A stretch of 64,000 nucleotides of DNA from DAOUKH01 sp965207995 (GCA_965207995.1 OZ242299.1:620001-684000), one strand, 5' to 3'. Shown: positions 16,187-25,403, counted from the stretch's first letter. Notes: generated from the letters alone by a model not told the origin. Program-made: numbers and translations.

Positions 16187-17020
16187 ATGTCGCTACACAA
16201 TCACATTACTCCCCAGGAATACCTTAAGCACTTCGCTCCCTCTCAATATCCAGAACAGATCTGGAGATATGATAAACAGGGAGACGCCCCAAAGTTGCTC
16301 CCGATTAAAGTGGCGGGGCAGAGGAAGGGTTTTCACCCTTCGAAGGAGGAGAGGCGGCTGTTTGGGATTGAAAGGTCCGCTTTAGCTGCTCTCAATCAGC
16401 TACGTGACCATTCGAAAATAGATGAGGTTGGTCGAGTTGCCATAGGGAATTACTTAGCCACAATGATGGCCAGGACCGAGCGGACGAGATTCAAGATGGC
16501 TGACTATCTCTCTGAAGACATCTCCAGTATAAGGAATCACCCTGAATCATGGGCGATGAAGTGGAACGTGCCAATGAAGCCAATGCTCAAGATTTTGGGA
16601 GATATTGAGGAAAACTTGCAGGGTAATCCACTCCGGACGAAGGAGACCATCCTGAATCAAGCCCTGTACCTTCCAGAGGTGCTAGACCACCTTGTAGACA
16701 TGAATTGGCAGGTCTTTACGGTAACCTCGTCTGAGCGGTTCCTAACCAGTGACAATCCGGTTTTCATAGGTACCAACGGATTGAAGCCCCCGCATGGAGA
16801 GTTTCTTTTCCCTCTTGCATCTGAGAGTGTACTGGTAGGAAGTTGGCAGAACCCCAAGCGGAGTCTCACTTACCGGTCTGCCTCCTTGCAATTCATCAAG
16901 GAAATCAACCGATATACGGCTTCAGGAGCGGATCGTTGGCTGTATTTCCACCAGCGTGCGGGTTGGGTGACCAAAGTTATTCAGAACCCGTCAACCCGAG
17001 TCGGTCGAGAACCCATATAG
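16187..17020 (+). CDS. DUF4238 domain protein
   Basis: This 277-aa protein starts NHITPQEYLKHF, matching the HxxPQxYLxxF opening of DUF4238, and has the later family features FLTSDNPV and FLFPLASES. The family has no proven activity and is often seen in defence-type islands. GC content is near 50 percent, well below the surroundings, as for the DUF3800 gene at 4305, which suggests recent acquisition. It stands alone 100 bases after the methyltransferase remnant. Confidence 0.65.
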   Translation: MSLHNHITPQEYLKHFAPSQYPEQIWRYDKQGDAPKLLPIKVAGQRKGFHPSKEERRLFGIERSALAALNQLRDHSKIDEVGRVAIGNYLATMMARTERTRFKMADYLSEDISSIRNHPESWAMKWNVPMKPMLKILGDIEENLQGNPLRTKETILNQALYLPEVLDHLVDMNWQVFTVTSSERFLTSDNPVFIGTNGLKPPHGEFLFPLASESVLVGSWQNPKRSLTYRSASLQFIKEINRYTASGADRWLYFHQRAGWVTKVIQNPSTRVGREPI

Positions 17021-17080
17021 CCATTCTTAGAAACCGACGAAGCCGCCAAACTCGTCGCCCACGGCGTCCTCCCCTGTAGA

Positions 17081-17098
17081 GGCGCGTCGCGACGCGCC
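17081..17098. repeat. perfect 18-bp palindrome, REP-like
   Basis: GGCGCGTCGCGACGCGCC is self-complementary over its full length and preceded by TGTAGA. It resembles dispersed palindromic repeats of many GC-rich genomes, but only one copy was noticed in this window. Confidence 0.55.
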
Positions 17099-17355
17099 CG
17101 TTCCCCCACCGGTGCCAACCCCACCGTTCGCCTCTCCACGGTCAATTCGCGAATCGCCTCGCCCCCTCCACCCTCCCCCGGCGCGCGCTCACCGCGCGGG
17201 ACCGTGAGAAATCGTCGTCGAAACGTCGCGCAACGGCGGCCGAAAGGCCGGTGACGGTAGCGCAGCCGCTGACGAATGGTGACCCAATCGCCGCCAACGA
17301 CGGCCCGGCCGGCATCGCGCAACAGAGTAGCCGGTGGCGCACCGGCCCCAAAAAA

Positions 17356-17456
17356 CGCTCACGGCGCTCACGAACGTTCACCAACGTTCACGACTTAACA
17401 GAAGTGGCCGCGCCGATAACGCTCACGAGCGCTCACCAACGTTCACGAACGCTCAC
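17356..17456 (+). repeat. eight phased CGYTCAC repeats in two clusters
   Basis: CGCTCAC or CGTTCAC starts at 17356, 17365, 17375 and 17385, then at 17420, 17430, 17440 and 17450. Within each cluster the step is 9-10 bases, about one helical turn, so all sites face one side of the DNA; linkers are mostly GAA or CAA. This is the form of an operator array or iteron block. It lies about 210 bases upstream of the MFS gene at 17670. Confidence 0.7.
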
Positions 17457-17669
17457 GACATGCACGGTACGTCGGCGGGAAGACCGGGCGGACCGCGGCA
17501 CGCAACCCCCGGCGTCCCGCGCCGCCACAGACCCCGTGGTACCATCGGCGCGCCCGCGCGTCGGCGCGGGCCAGGGAGACGGCGCGTGACGGTCACGCTG
17601 GACTGGCGGCTGGTCGAGATGGGGTGCCTGGAAGCCTGCCCCGTCTTCGGCTAGGGGCCGGCGGCGGAC

Positions 17670-18920
17670 GTGCCGGGCCGCATCTTCTACGGCTGGTGGA
17701 TCGCCGGCGCGGCCGCCGTGCTCGCCGCGATGGGCATGGGGTTCATCGCCTTCGGCTTCGGCGTCTTCCTCCTGCCGCTCGAAGCCGAGTTCAACACCAC
17801 GCGCAGCCAGATCTCGCTGATCGCGGCGTTCACCGCGCTGGAGGGCGCGGCGCTGGGCCCCCTCCAGGGTCACTTCGTCGACCGGTACGGGCCGCGCCCC
17901 GTCATGTTCCTCGGCATCTTCCTCGGCGGCCTCGGCTTCATCCTGCTCAGCTTCGCCGAGACGCTGGCCCTCGTCTTCGTCTTCTGGATCCTGTTCGTCG
18001 CCGTCGGCAACGGGATGGGGCTCATCTCCCCGCCGCTCACCGCGATCGCCCGATGGTTCAACCGGCACCGCGGCATCGCCTTCGGCATCGCCGGCACGGG
18101 CATGAGCCTGGGCGCGCTCCTCGTGCGCTTCGTCGACGCGCTCATCGAGGGCGCGGACTGGCGGATGGCGGCCCGCGTGCTCGGCATCATCATCATCGCC
18201 GTCGGCCTGCCCCTCGCCGCCATGATGCGCTCGCGGCCCCAGGACTACGGCCAGCTTCCCGACGGCGCCGCCGCCCCGCCCGGGTCGGCGCCCCAGGCCA
18301 CGGCGACCGGATTCTCCGTCGGGGAGGCCGTCCGTACCAAGTCGTTCTGGCTCATGAGCGCCTCCTTCGGCTTCAGGAACGCCATCATCACCACCATGAC
18401 GACGCACTTCGTGGCGGCGATGGTCGAGGACCGCGACCTCACCTCAGCGACGGCGGCCGAGATCATCGGGCTGGGCGGCCTTCTCGGCATCGCAGGGCGG
18501 TTGGGCGGCGGCTTGCTCATCGACCGGCTCAATCCCCGGTACGTGGCGACGGGCATCGCCCTGATGCTCGCCGGATCGATGTGGCTCCTACTCTGGGCCC
18601 ACGAGCTGTGGCAGGTCGCCCTCTTCATGGTTGTCTACGCCTTCTCCTGGGGCGCCGGAGGGAGCACAATGTTCGCCCTTCGAGCGACCTACTTCGGCAC
18701 CAGGAGCTTCGCCACGATCTCGGGCCTCATGATCACGGTGCAGACCCTCTGCGGCCTCGCCGGCGTCACCGCCGCCGGCATCGTCTTCGACCTCCGCGGC
18801 AGCTACGACCTTGCCTTCGCCGGCCTCATCGTCGTCGGCGCGCTCGGCGCAGTCACCATGTTCCTCGCGCGCCAGCCCAAGCCGCCGGACGGCAGGAACC
18901 TCAGCTTCGCGCCGGAGTAG
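17670..18920 (+). CDS. MFS transporter (GYGWW type)
   Basis: This 416-aa carrier has about twelve hydrophobic spans and starts PGRIFYGWWIAGAAA, the same signature as the carrier at 9014, to which it is clearly related (also RPQDYGQLPDG against RPEDEGLLPDG in the central loop). The family exchanges monocarboxylates or similar small acids across the inner membrane. The start is GTG at 17670; no strong ribosome binding site is seen. It is convergent with the double CoA-transferase gene, which may act on the imported acid. Confidence 0.86.
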   Translation: MPGRIFYGWWIAGAAAVLAAMGMGFIAFGFGVFLLPLEAEFNTTRSQISLIAAFTALEGAALGPLQGHFVDRYGPRPVMFLGIFLGGLGFILLSFAETLALVFVFWILFVAVGNGMGLISPPLTAIARWFNRHRGIAFGIAGTGMSLGALLVRFVDALIEGADWRMAARVLGIIIIAVGLPLAAMMRSRPQDYGQLPDGAAAPPGSAPQATATGFSVGEAVRTKSFWLMSASFGFRNAIITTMTTHFVAAMVEDRDLTSATAAEIIGLGGLLGIAGRLGGGLLIDRLNPRYVATGIALMLAGSMWLLLWAHELWQVALFMVVYAFSWGAGGSTMFALRATYFGTRSFATISGLMITVQTLCGLAGVTAAGIVFDLRGSYDLAFAGLIVVGALGAVTMFLARQPKPPDGRNLSFAPE

Positions 18921-18933
18921 GCGCCTTAAACCT

Positions 18934-19003
18934 CTCCCCCTCTGGGGGAGATTGAGAGAGGGCGCGCGCCGTCAGGCGCGCGGGTAGGGAAAGCCGAAAG
19001 GCT
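18934..19003. terminator. cluster of three hairpins between convergent genes
   Basis: Three stem-loops lie in a row: CTCCCCC-TCT-GGGGGAG (18934-18950), CGCGCGCC-GTCA-GGCGCGCG (18963-18982), and AGCC-GAAA-GGCT with a GNRA loop (18992-19003, touching the stop of the gene on the other strand). No T-run follows, so this is a candidate bidirectional terminator or REP-like element. Confidence 0.5.
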
Positions 19004-21434
19004 AGCCCGCCGGCGTGGCCGGCGAGCTGTGGTGCCAGACGGCGATGCCCCGCTCGGCGAGCGAGCGGAGCTCATCGTCGGCGTAGCCGACCTCGCGGAG
19101 GACGGAGGCGGTGTCGTAGCCGAAGGGGGCGGCGATCTCGGAGCGGCCCGGCGTCCGCGACAGCTTGACTGGCGGCCCTTGGCGCCACATCGACCAGCCC
19201 TCGTGATGCTCGTGGTGGACGCGGAGCCCGCACGCCTCGACGACGGGGTCGGTGAGGAAGAACTCCTCCTGGTCGCCGGTGTCGGCGCGGACGCAGGCGA
19301 CGCCGGCGGCGCGGAGGTCGGCCTCCCATTCGTCGGCGCTACGGGTGGCAAATACCATGGAAAGATCGGCGACGAGCTGGTCGTCGAAGCGGGCGCGGGC
19401 TTCCGTCGTGTCGAAGCGCGGATCGGCGGGCAGGTCGAGCGCCCGGCGCAGGCGGTCCCAGTCGTCGCCGGTCGGTGCTTCGAGGAAGACCCAGCCCTCC
19501 TTGGCCCGGTAGAGGCGGCTCAGCGCGTGCGTGCCGCGCAGCGCGCGGTCGAGCTCGCGCCGCGCCGGCTTACCCTCGTAGCGGATGAAGTCGTCGGAGC
19601 ACATGTAGCAGTTGCTCATCACCATCGTCGTCTCGAGGTACTGGCCCTTGCCGGTGCGCTGCCGGTGGTAGAGGGCCATGGCGAGCGCGGCCCCGACGGC
19701 GAGCGCCGACGTGACGTCGGGGGAGCCTTCGTTGGCGCGTCGCAGCCGCTCGCCCTGGGCGATGATCTCGTCGACGCCCATCTCGACGTCGTTGGGCGGC
19801 GGCTCATTGCCCCGGCCCACCTGCCACCACTGGCCGCCGCTCAGCGCTCCGCCGATGGGGTGGAAGGCGGCGCGGCCCGCGCCGGGCCCCGTCGAGCCGT
19901 AGGAGCCGGCGTAGTGGTAGATGATCGAGGGATTGATGGTGCGCACCGTCTCGTAGTCGATGCCGCATCGCTCCGGCGCCTGACCCCGCATGTTGTGCAT
20001 CAGCGCGTCGGCCTTGGCGACGAGCTTGTGCACCGCGGCGCGGCCCTCCTCCGTCTTGAGGTCGATGACGACGCTCTCCTTGCCCTGGAAGGTGAAGCCG
20101 AGGCCGTTGCTCATGGGGCGGAACTCGTCGCCGCCGGGCGGCTCGATCTTGATGACCCGCGCGCCGAGGCCGGCGAGCAGCGTGGTGCCCACCGGTGCGG
20201 CGAGCCACGTCGAGAAGTCGAGGATGGTCGTGCCTTCGAGGGGCGGCGCGGACGGGGGTGCGCCATCGACCGGCGGCGGGAGTGGGAGAGGGTCGGGCAG
20301 CGGGTCGGCGTCGTGCTCGCCGAGCAGCGGCGCGGGCGCGCCGATGACCGACGGCGTGTCGGAGAACTTGATCAGCGGGCCGATCTGCTGCGTCGCCCCG
20401 GCGGCGGGATCGTCGATCTCGACGACGCCGCCGTTGTGCAGCACCACCGGATGGTCCATCGCCTGCTGCGTACTGATGATCTTGTCGGCGGCCACGCCTT
20501 TCTCCTGGAAGACGTCGAGCCACTCGTCGGCGGTCTTGGTGAGCATCGCCGAGACGATCATGCGGTGCAGGTGGATCTGGTCGCCGAGGTCCTTCCACCC
20601 GAAGGGCGCACCGGCGAAGCGGGGATCGTCGTAGATGTGGCTGAGGCCCATGGCGTCGATCCAGAGCGGAAAGAGGCGGGCGGCCATGTTCGCCATCTGG
20701 AGCCACTGGCCGTCCTTGCACCGGACGACCATGTAGGGGAAGTTGACCGAGCCGCCGGCGCGCGCCGGGCCCGGCGGCTCCGTCACCGGCCCGAGCAGCC
20801 CCTTGTCGACCTGCCGCCGCACCGAGCTGAACATGTCGTAGGCGGTGACCGAGCCGTACATGCTCGCTTCGAGGTGCTGTCCGAGCCCGGTGCGCTCCCG
20901 CGAGATGAGCGCCGCGGAGACGGCTTGGAGCAGTGTATTGACCGTGGCCCACGACGCGTTCGGACGCACGCGCAAGGAGGGCTCATCGCGGCCCACCTCG
21001 ACCTGGAACTTGAGCGGGACGCCGCCCTTGGCCTCGACAATGGAACCGTAGGGCGGGAGGTCGGCGTAGTCGCCGTCGGCGGCGAAGGCGACGATCGAGG
21101 CGTGGATGAGGCGCGGGTTGATCTCGGCCAGGCGCGCGGGGTCAAGGCCGAGCCGGGCCGCGTCGGCGTTGCGGGCGCTCTCCACGACCACGTCGACACG
21201 GCGCGCGAAGTCGTCGAGCCGGGTGCGGCCCGTTTCGCTCTCGAGGTCGAGCACGATCCCCCGCTTGCCGCGGTTCCACATGATCCACGCGGGCATCGAC
21301 CGGAAGGGGTCGCCGCCGGGGCGCTCGGCCTTGATGACCTCCGCGCCGTTGTCGGCCATGATCATCGTGGCGAGGCTGCCCGCCATCCCCTCCGACAGAT
21401 CGAGAACGCGGATACCCTCGAAGATCGTGCTCAT
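19002..21434 (-). CDS. CaiB/BaiF CoA-transferase family, fused double protein
   Basis: This 810-aa protein has two complete class III CoA-transferase-like halves (1-375 and ~400-810) joined by a Pro/Asp-rich linker (379-399). Each half has the N-terminal LDLS/LDFS strand, a PGGD loop and the GxGQ helix. Class III enzymes move CoA between carboxylates through an aspartyl anhydride. At the aligned position of that Asp, the first half has Gly194 (SMYGS) and the second Met606 (TMVMS), so neither half shows the usual nucleophile. The double form occurs in other bacteria, where function is mostly unproven. It is followed after 9 bases on the other side by the amidohydrolase gene transcribed with it. 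Confidence 0.82.
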   Translation of the reverse strand: MSTIFEGIRVLDLSEGMAGSLATMIMADNGAEVIKAERPGGDPFRSMPAWIMWNRGKRGIVLDLESETGRTRLDDFARRVDVVVESARNADAARLGLDPARLAEINPRLIHASIVAFAADGDYADLPPYGSIVEAKGGVPLKFQVEVGRDEPSLRVRPNASWATVNTLLQAVSAALISRERTGLGQHLEASMYGSVTAYDMFSSVRRQVDKGLLGPVTEPPGPARAGGSVNFPYMVVRCKDGQWLQMANMAARLFPLWIDAMGLSHIYDDPRFAGAPFGWKDLGDQIHLHRMIVSAMLTKTADEWLDVFQEKGVAADKIISTQQAMDHPVVLHNGGVVEIDDPAAGATQQIGPLIKFSDTPSVIGAPAPLLGEHDADPLPDPLPLPPPVDGAPPSAPPLEGTTILDFSTWLAAPVGTTLLAGLGARVIKIEPPGGDEFRPMSNGLGFTFQGKESVVIDLKTEEGRAAVHKLVAKADALMHNMRGQAPERCGIDYETVRTINPSIIYHYAGSYGSTGPGAGRAAFHPIGGALSGGQWWQVGRGNEPPPNDVEMGVDEIIAQGERLRRANEGSPDVTSALAVGAALAMALYHRQRTGKGQYLETTMVMSNCYMCSDDFIRYEGKPARRELDRALRGTHALSRLYRAKEGWVFLEAPTGDDWDRLRRALDLPADPRFDTTEARARFDDQLVADLSMVFATRSADEWEADLRAAGVACVRADTGDQEEFFLTDPVVEACGLRVHHEHHEGWSMWRQGPPVKLSRTPGRSEIAAPFGYDTASVLREVGYADDELRSLAERGIAVWHHSSPATPAG

Positions 21435-21443
21435 GCCGTTGGT

Positions 21444-22316
21444 CTAGGCCTCCTTGCCCTGGGACAGCTCAGGCCAGAGACGGAGCGCCGTCCCGCCGAG
21501 GTACGCCGCGCGGTCGGCGGACGAAAGCCCAGCAGTGGCCTCCTCCGCCAGCCCCAACAGCTCAGCGTAGGAGCGGTCGTGCGTCTGGGAGTAGTCCGAG
21601 CCCCACATCAGGCGATCCGAGCCGAAGCGCTCGACGAGCGTCTCCATGAACTGGCGCGCGCCGCTCGCTTCCTCGGCCCGTTCCAGAAGGTTCGACGACA
21701 CCTTCAGGTTCAGGTTGGGGAAGTCGACGAGGGCGAAGTGCTCCGGCGCGTTCACGTAGGGCGGCCCGCCCTCGAGGTTGGGAAAGGCGAAGTGGTCGAG
21801 GGCGACCGGGATGTCCGGGTAGCGTTGTAGGATATTCCGAAGCTGCCCCAGCTGGTTGGGCAACATCGCGATCACGACGGGCATGCCAAGCTCCGCCGCC
21901 GTCTCCCATACGGGGAAGGAACTCGGCGCATCGAGCCACGTCGCGAGCGGCTTGGTGATGGTGAAGAGCCGCACGGCCCGCGCCCCGCGCTCGGCCCAGG
22001 AGCGGAGCGTGCCGGCGGGGTCCGGCGCCTCCAGGTCGACGATGACCACGCTGGAGAAGCGGTTGGGATAGACCGAGGCCGAGTCGACGACGTAGGCGTT
22101 GTCGTAGGAGTAGGCGCCCATGGCCTGGACGAGGAGCGCGCCGTCGACCCCTGCGCCGTCCATGACCTCCAAGAGCTGCTCGGCGCTGGCGGGGACGTCC
22201 TCGAACCAGGACGCCGGGCGGCGGTCGTCGCCGGTCCCCTGGTCGAGCCCGTAGGGCTGCAAGGGGTACTTCGCTTTGTCGGGGGCGATGATGTGGGAAT
22301 GGGTGTCGATGATCAT
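21444..22316 (-). CDS. amidohydrolase family (TIM-barrel metal-dependent hydrolase)
   Basis: This 290-aa protein has the N-terminal metal motif H6-x-H8 (DTHSHI), a later LDHFAFP His and the C-terminal WGSDYSQ Asp, the pattern of the amidohydrolase_2 group that includes lactonases (PDC lactonase type) and ACMSD-like decarboxylases. It lies upstream of and in the same direction as the CoA-transferase gene, so the two are probably co-transcribed in an acid-degradation pathway. The substrate is unknown. Confidence 0.82.
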   Translation of the reverse strand: MIIDTHSHIIAPDKAKYPLQPYGLDQGTGDDRRPASWFEDVPASAEQLLEVMDGAGVDGALLVQAMGAYSYDNAYVVDSASVYPNRFSSVVIVDLEAPDPAGTLRSWAERGARAVRLFTITKPLATWLDAPSSFPVWETAAELGMPVVIAMLPNQLGQLRNILQRYPDIPVALDHFAFPNLEGGPPYVNAPEHFALVDFPNLNLKVSSNLLERAEEASGARQFMETLVERFGSDRLMWGSDYSQTHDRSYAELLGLAEEATAGLSSADRAAYLGGTALRLWPELSQGKEA

Positions 22317-22522
22317 GCGGCGGCCCTCATGGCTTCACTTGTAGGCCCTTGAAGCGCCCTTTGCGGCGCACGAGCCCGCATAGGGTAGCGCCCCTTGAGT
22401 CCGAGGCCAACCGCGCCGGGCAGGCGACGCGGCCTCCTTCTGTAAGGCCGTGTCCGAGCGCGTGATAGACTCGCTCCGCGCTCCCGCCTTACACGGCGGC
22501 GCGGGCGCTTGAAGGAGCCCCT

Positions 22523-23812
22523 TTGTTCCGAAGCCGCAAGCAGCGCACGTCCGAGCCTTCTCCTCCCCGGACGCAGCGCAGCCTCCCACGATCCGGCGGG
22601 ACCCAAGCCTCCGTACGCGACGCGCTGGGCGACCCCCAGTTCCGCCGCTACAACCTCAGCTTCGGGGCGAGCGCGCTCGGCTTCACCTCCACCATCGTCG
22701 TCACCGGCTGGCTGATGTACGACCTGACCGGCTCGACGTTCCAACTCGGCGCGGTGATGTTCGTCCTCGGCGCGGTGCAGGCGGTCATTGCGCCCATCGG
22801 CGGCGTCGTCGCCGACCGTCTGGACCGGCAGAACTGGATCGTCGGGTCGCAGGGCGTCAACATGATCGGCGTCGTCGTCGTGGGAACCATCGTGGCGACG
22901 GGCAACGTCGAGACGTGGCACCTCTACGTGCACGCCGGCCTCTTTGGGGCGGTCGCCGCGGTGCACATGCCCACGCGGCAGGCCTACCTCTTCGACATCG
23001 TGGGCAAGCGGGCCATCGCCAGCGCCATGGCGATCAACCAATCGACGGTCAGCGTCATCCGCCTCAGCTCGCCGGCCCTCTCAGGGCTCCTGATCGCGGG
23101 GGCCGGTCCGCAGAGCGTCTACTTCCTGGCCACGGGCGGCTACATCCTCTCGATGTTCATCGTGAAGTTCCTCGTGCGCCGCCAGGAGCGGCCGCCGGTG
23201 CGCGCGAAGGAAACGCCGTTCGAGACCATGAAGCAGGGCTTCGCTTACGTGCGGCGGGACAAGGCGATCTTCTGGGTGCTCATGGCGCTCGTCACGGGCA
23301 CCGCCGTCGGCCTGCCTTTCCGTGAGCTGATGCCGGCCTACGCCGAGGACATCATGGGCTTGGGGCCGCGCGGCTTCGGCCTGCTGCTGATGATGCTCGG
23401 CGTCGGCGCGCTGGCGGGCAGCATCGCGATCACCGCCACGGCGAACCGGCTGCACAAGGGCCGGTTGCTCATCGCGGCGACACTGGTGTGGGGCGTGGCG
23501 CTGATCGGGCTGTCGGCCGCGCCGAACCTGGCGGTCGCGATACCCGTGATCATCGGGCTGGGCGCCCTGAGCATGGGGCTACTCATCGTGGCGAACATCC
23601 TGGCGCAGACCTATGTGGAGGAGGAGTTCCGGGGCCGCGTGATGAGCTTCATGATGCTCTCCTTTTCGGCGCTGCCCGTCGGCTCCCTGCTCTTGGGGTC
23701 GATCGCCGAGTTCATCGGCCTGCGCTGGTCGCTCGCCATTTCCGGCGCCGCCCTCCTGACGATGATGACCTACCTCGGGGCCGTCCGCGGCGAGCTGCGC
23801 AGCCTCCGCTAG
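22523..23812 (+). CDS. MFS transporter, EntS-like (MFS_3)
   Basis: This 429-aa carrier has twelve predicted spans. It begins with a basic cytoplasmic tail followed by ALGDPQFRRYNLSFGASALG, the opening of the enterobactin-exporter-like MFS_3 group; DRLDRQN is the usual inter-span loop. Such proteins are mostly efflux carriers. The TTG start at 22523 is fixed by GAAGGAG five bases upstream. It is followed after 19 bases by a dienelactone hydrolase gene in the same direction. Confidence 0.82.
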   Translation: MFRSRKQRTSEPSPPRTQRSLPRSGGTQASVRDALGDPQFRRYNLSFGASALGFTSTIVVTGWLMYDLTGSTFQLGAVMFVLGAVQAVIAPIGGVVADRLDRQNWIVGSQGVNMIGVVVVGTIVATGNVETWHLYVHAGLFGAVAAVHMPTRQAYLFDIVGKRAIASAMAINQSTVSVIRLSSPALSGLLIAGAGPQSVYFLATGGYILSMFIVKFLVRRQERPPVRAKETPFETMKQGFAYVRRDKAIFWVLMALVTGTAVGLPFRELMPAYAEDIMGLGPRGFGLLLMMLGVGALAGSIAITATANRLHKGRLLIAATLVWGVALIGLSAAPNLAVAIPVIIGLGALSMGLLIVANILAQTYVEEEFRGRVMSFMMLSFSALPVGSLLLGSIAEFIGLRWSLAISGAALLTMMTYLGAVRGELRSLR

Positions 23813-23831
23813 CGGCGGGCGCTACGCTACA

Positions 23832-24602
23832 ATGCCCGCCGCCGGCGCGCCCGCCCCAGAACCGATGGACTACACCGCAGACGAAGTCGCCATCCCGACG
23901 AACGCGGGAGACGTCGAGGGCTTCCTCGCCGTCCCCGATGGCGCCGGGCCGCACCCCGGCGTCATCGTCCTCCACGAGGTCTTTGGCTTCACCGACTACC
24001 CCCGCGACGTCGCCCGCCGCTTCGCGCAGATGGGCTACGCCGCGCTCGCCATCAACCTCTTCTCCCGCCTCGCCACCATGGAGGAGCTGCGCGACCGAGA
24101 GACGCAGTCGTGGTGCTACTGGATGCTCGACGACCCGCAGGCGGTGCGGGACATGGAGGCCGGCATGGAGATGCTGCGCCGGCAGCCGTCAGTCGATGCC
24201 GACGCCATCGGCGTCGCCGGCTTCTCGATGGGCGGGCGCATCGCGCTCCTCTTCGCCACCTATGCCGCCGACCTTGGCGCCTGCGTCGACGTCTACGGCG
24301 GGGCCATCTATCACCACCTCACGCGGGAGAAGCCGGAGCACCCCCTCGACCGGTTCAGGCACATCAAGTGCCCCGTCCTCGCCATCGTTGCCGACGACGA
24401 CCCGTTGATCTCAATCAAGGACCGCGACCGGATGCGCGGCGAGCTTGAGCGTTGGGACATCCCGCACGAATGGGTCGTGTTCGACGGCGGGAAGCACAGC
24501 TTCATGAACCACACGATCCCCAAGGCCTACGACCACGAGCGCAGCGAGCGCGCCTGGGGGCTCATCGACCGGTTCCTCAGCGAGCACCTGCGCTCCGGCT
24601 AG
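23832..24602 (+). CDS. dienelactone hydrolase family protein
   Basis: This 256-aa alpha/beta hydrolase has the DLH layout: an N-terminal strand with VIVLHEVFGF (oxyanion region), nucleophile motif GFSMGGR, an acid in IVADDDPLI and His in GGKHSFMN. Classical dienelactone hydrolase uses Cys in GxCxGG; a Ser occupies that position here, so ordinary esterase chemistry is likely. Its 3' end overlaps the next gene on the opposite strand by four bases. Confidence 0.82.
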   Translation: MPAAGAPAPEPMDYTADEVAIPTNAGDVEGFLAVPDGAGPHPGVIVLHEVFGFTDYPRDVARRFAQMGYAALAINLFSRLATMEELRDRETQSWCYWMLDDPQAVRDMEAGMEMLRRQPSVDADAIGVAGFSMGGRIALLFATYAADLGACVDVYGGAIYHHLTREKPEHPLDRFRHIKCPVLAIVADDDPLISIKDRDRMRGELERWDIPHEWVVFDGGKHSFMNHTIPKAYDHERSERAWGLIDRFLSEHLRSG

Positions 24603-25243
24603 GTGAGCCGGGTGTAGGGGATGTTGCACCAGAGGCGCAGCGATTTCGGCGTCTTGCTCAGCGTCGGCGGGATAGGGCCGCGGGACCGGCCGGCGTCGTC
24701 GTTGGGGTTCTCGTAGACCACCAGGTACTTCGCCTGCCAGGGCTTGGGGTTGATCGCCGCGTAGCGGGCGCAGCCGGTGTGCCGGCGGTGCTCCATGACC
24801 TCGTGGACGTGCACCTCGTCGTACCACTTGTTGAAGTCGGCCTCGGCGTCCGGATCGACGCAGTCGGTCATCACGAGCACGACACTCCCCGCCCGGGGCC
24901 GGCCGGCCTCGCCGAATTCGGAGAGCTTGGTGTAGGTCCCGTTGAGCGCACGCACGGAGGACGGGCGCGGCTCGGCGGAGTGTGCGGCGATGGCCTTCCC
25001 AAGCTCCACCTGCGCCTGGTCGGCGTCGGCGCGCGGCGTCTGGTAGAGCGAGAGATAGCGCGTCTCCGCGGGAGCCTGGGCCTGGCCGAAGACGTGGAAG
25101 CGGTCGGCGGTGGTGAAGAGACCGGAGCCGAGGATGGCGGGCCGGTGCTCCTTGTCCTGCCAGCGGTTCCAATCGTCCTCTTGGTCCGGCACCGCCGGTG
25201 AATTCATGACGATCATCAGCCCGCTGTGTTCGGTCCCGTCCAT
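24599..25243 (-). CDS. tandem dimeric alpha-beta barrel protein, function unknown
   Basis: This 214-aa protein has two similar ferredoxin-like halves: one begins LMIVMNSPAV followed by DDWNRWQDKEH, the other VVLVMTDCVD followed by ADFNKWYDEVHV. The W-xx-W/Y-D-x-x-H pattern recalls EthD-like and antibiotic-monooxygenase-like barrels, in which the His can be catalytic. No membrane or signal segments are seen. It is convergent with the DLH gene and divergent from the Dabb protein at 25404, another barrel protein, suggesting a shared small-molecule pathway. Confidence 0.6.
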   Translation of the reverse strand: MDGTEHSGLMIVMNSPAVPDQEDDWNRWQDKEHRPAILGSGLFTTADRFHVFGQAQAPAETRYLSLYQTPRADADQAQVELGKAIAAHSAEPRPSSVRALNGTYTKLSEFGEAGRPRAGSVVLVMTDCVDPDAEADFNKWYDEVHVHEVMEHRRHTGCARYAAINPKPWQAKYLVVYENPNDDAGRSRGPIPPTLSKTPKSLRLWCNIPYTRLT

Positions 25244-25403
25244 GGCGCGCCTCCGGCGGAACGTCTCGATCCGTCCCCGCCCCAGGCGCCGAGTATGGCG
25301 CGGGCCGCGACGGTGTCAAGCGGGGAGGGCTGCAACGCGGCATGGCATACTACGCGCCCGGCACACGCATACACCAAGCGGCCCTGCGCGGAAGGAGACG
25401 GCG

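Larger units (their letters stand above)
17021..17669. other. 649-base non-coding region with repeats
   Basis: No convincing gene is seen. It holds a perfect GC-rich palindrome (17081-17098) and two clusters of helically spaced CGYTCAC repeats (17356-17456), listed separately. Bases 17030-17065 translate as a plausible gene scrap (ETDEAAKLVAHGVLP), perhaps a remnant of a deleted gene. Confidence 0.5.

Noticed and set aside
17251..17654. Open frames of ~110 codons across the phased repeats
   Set aside because: Their peptides merely translate the CGYTCAC repeats, lack ribosome binding sites and resemble nothing known.
19029..21830. A 933-codon open frame opposite the CaiB gene
   Set aside because: It is antisense to a well-supported enzyme, Arg/Gly/Val-rich with no domain; high GC makes long shadow frames common here.
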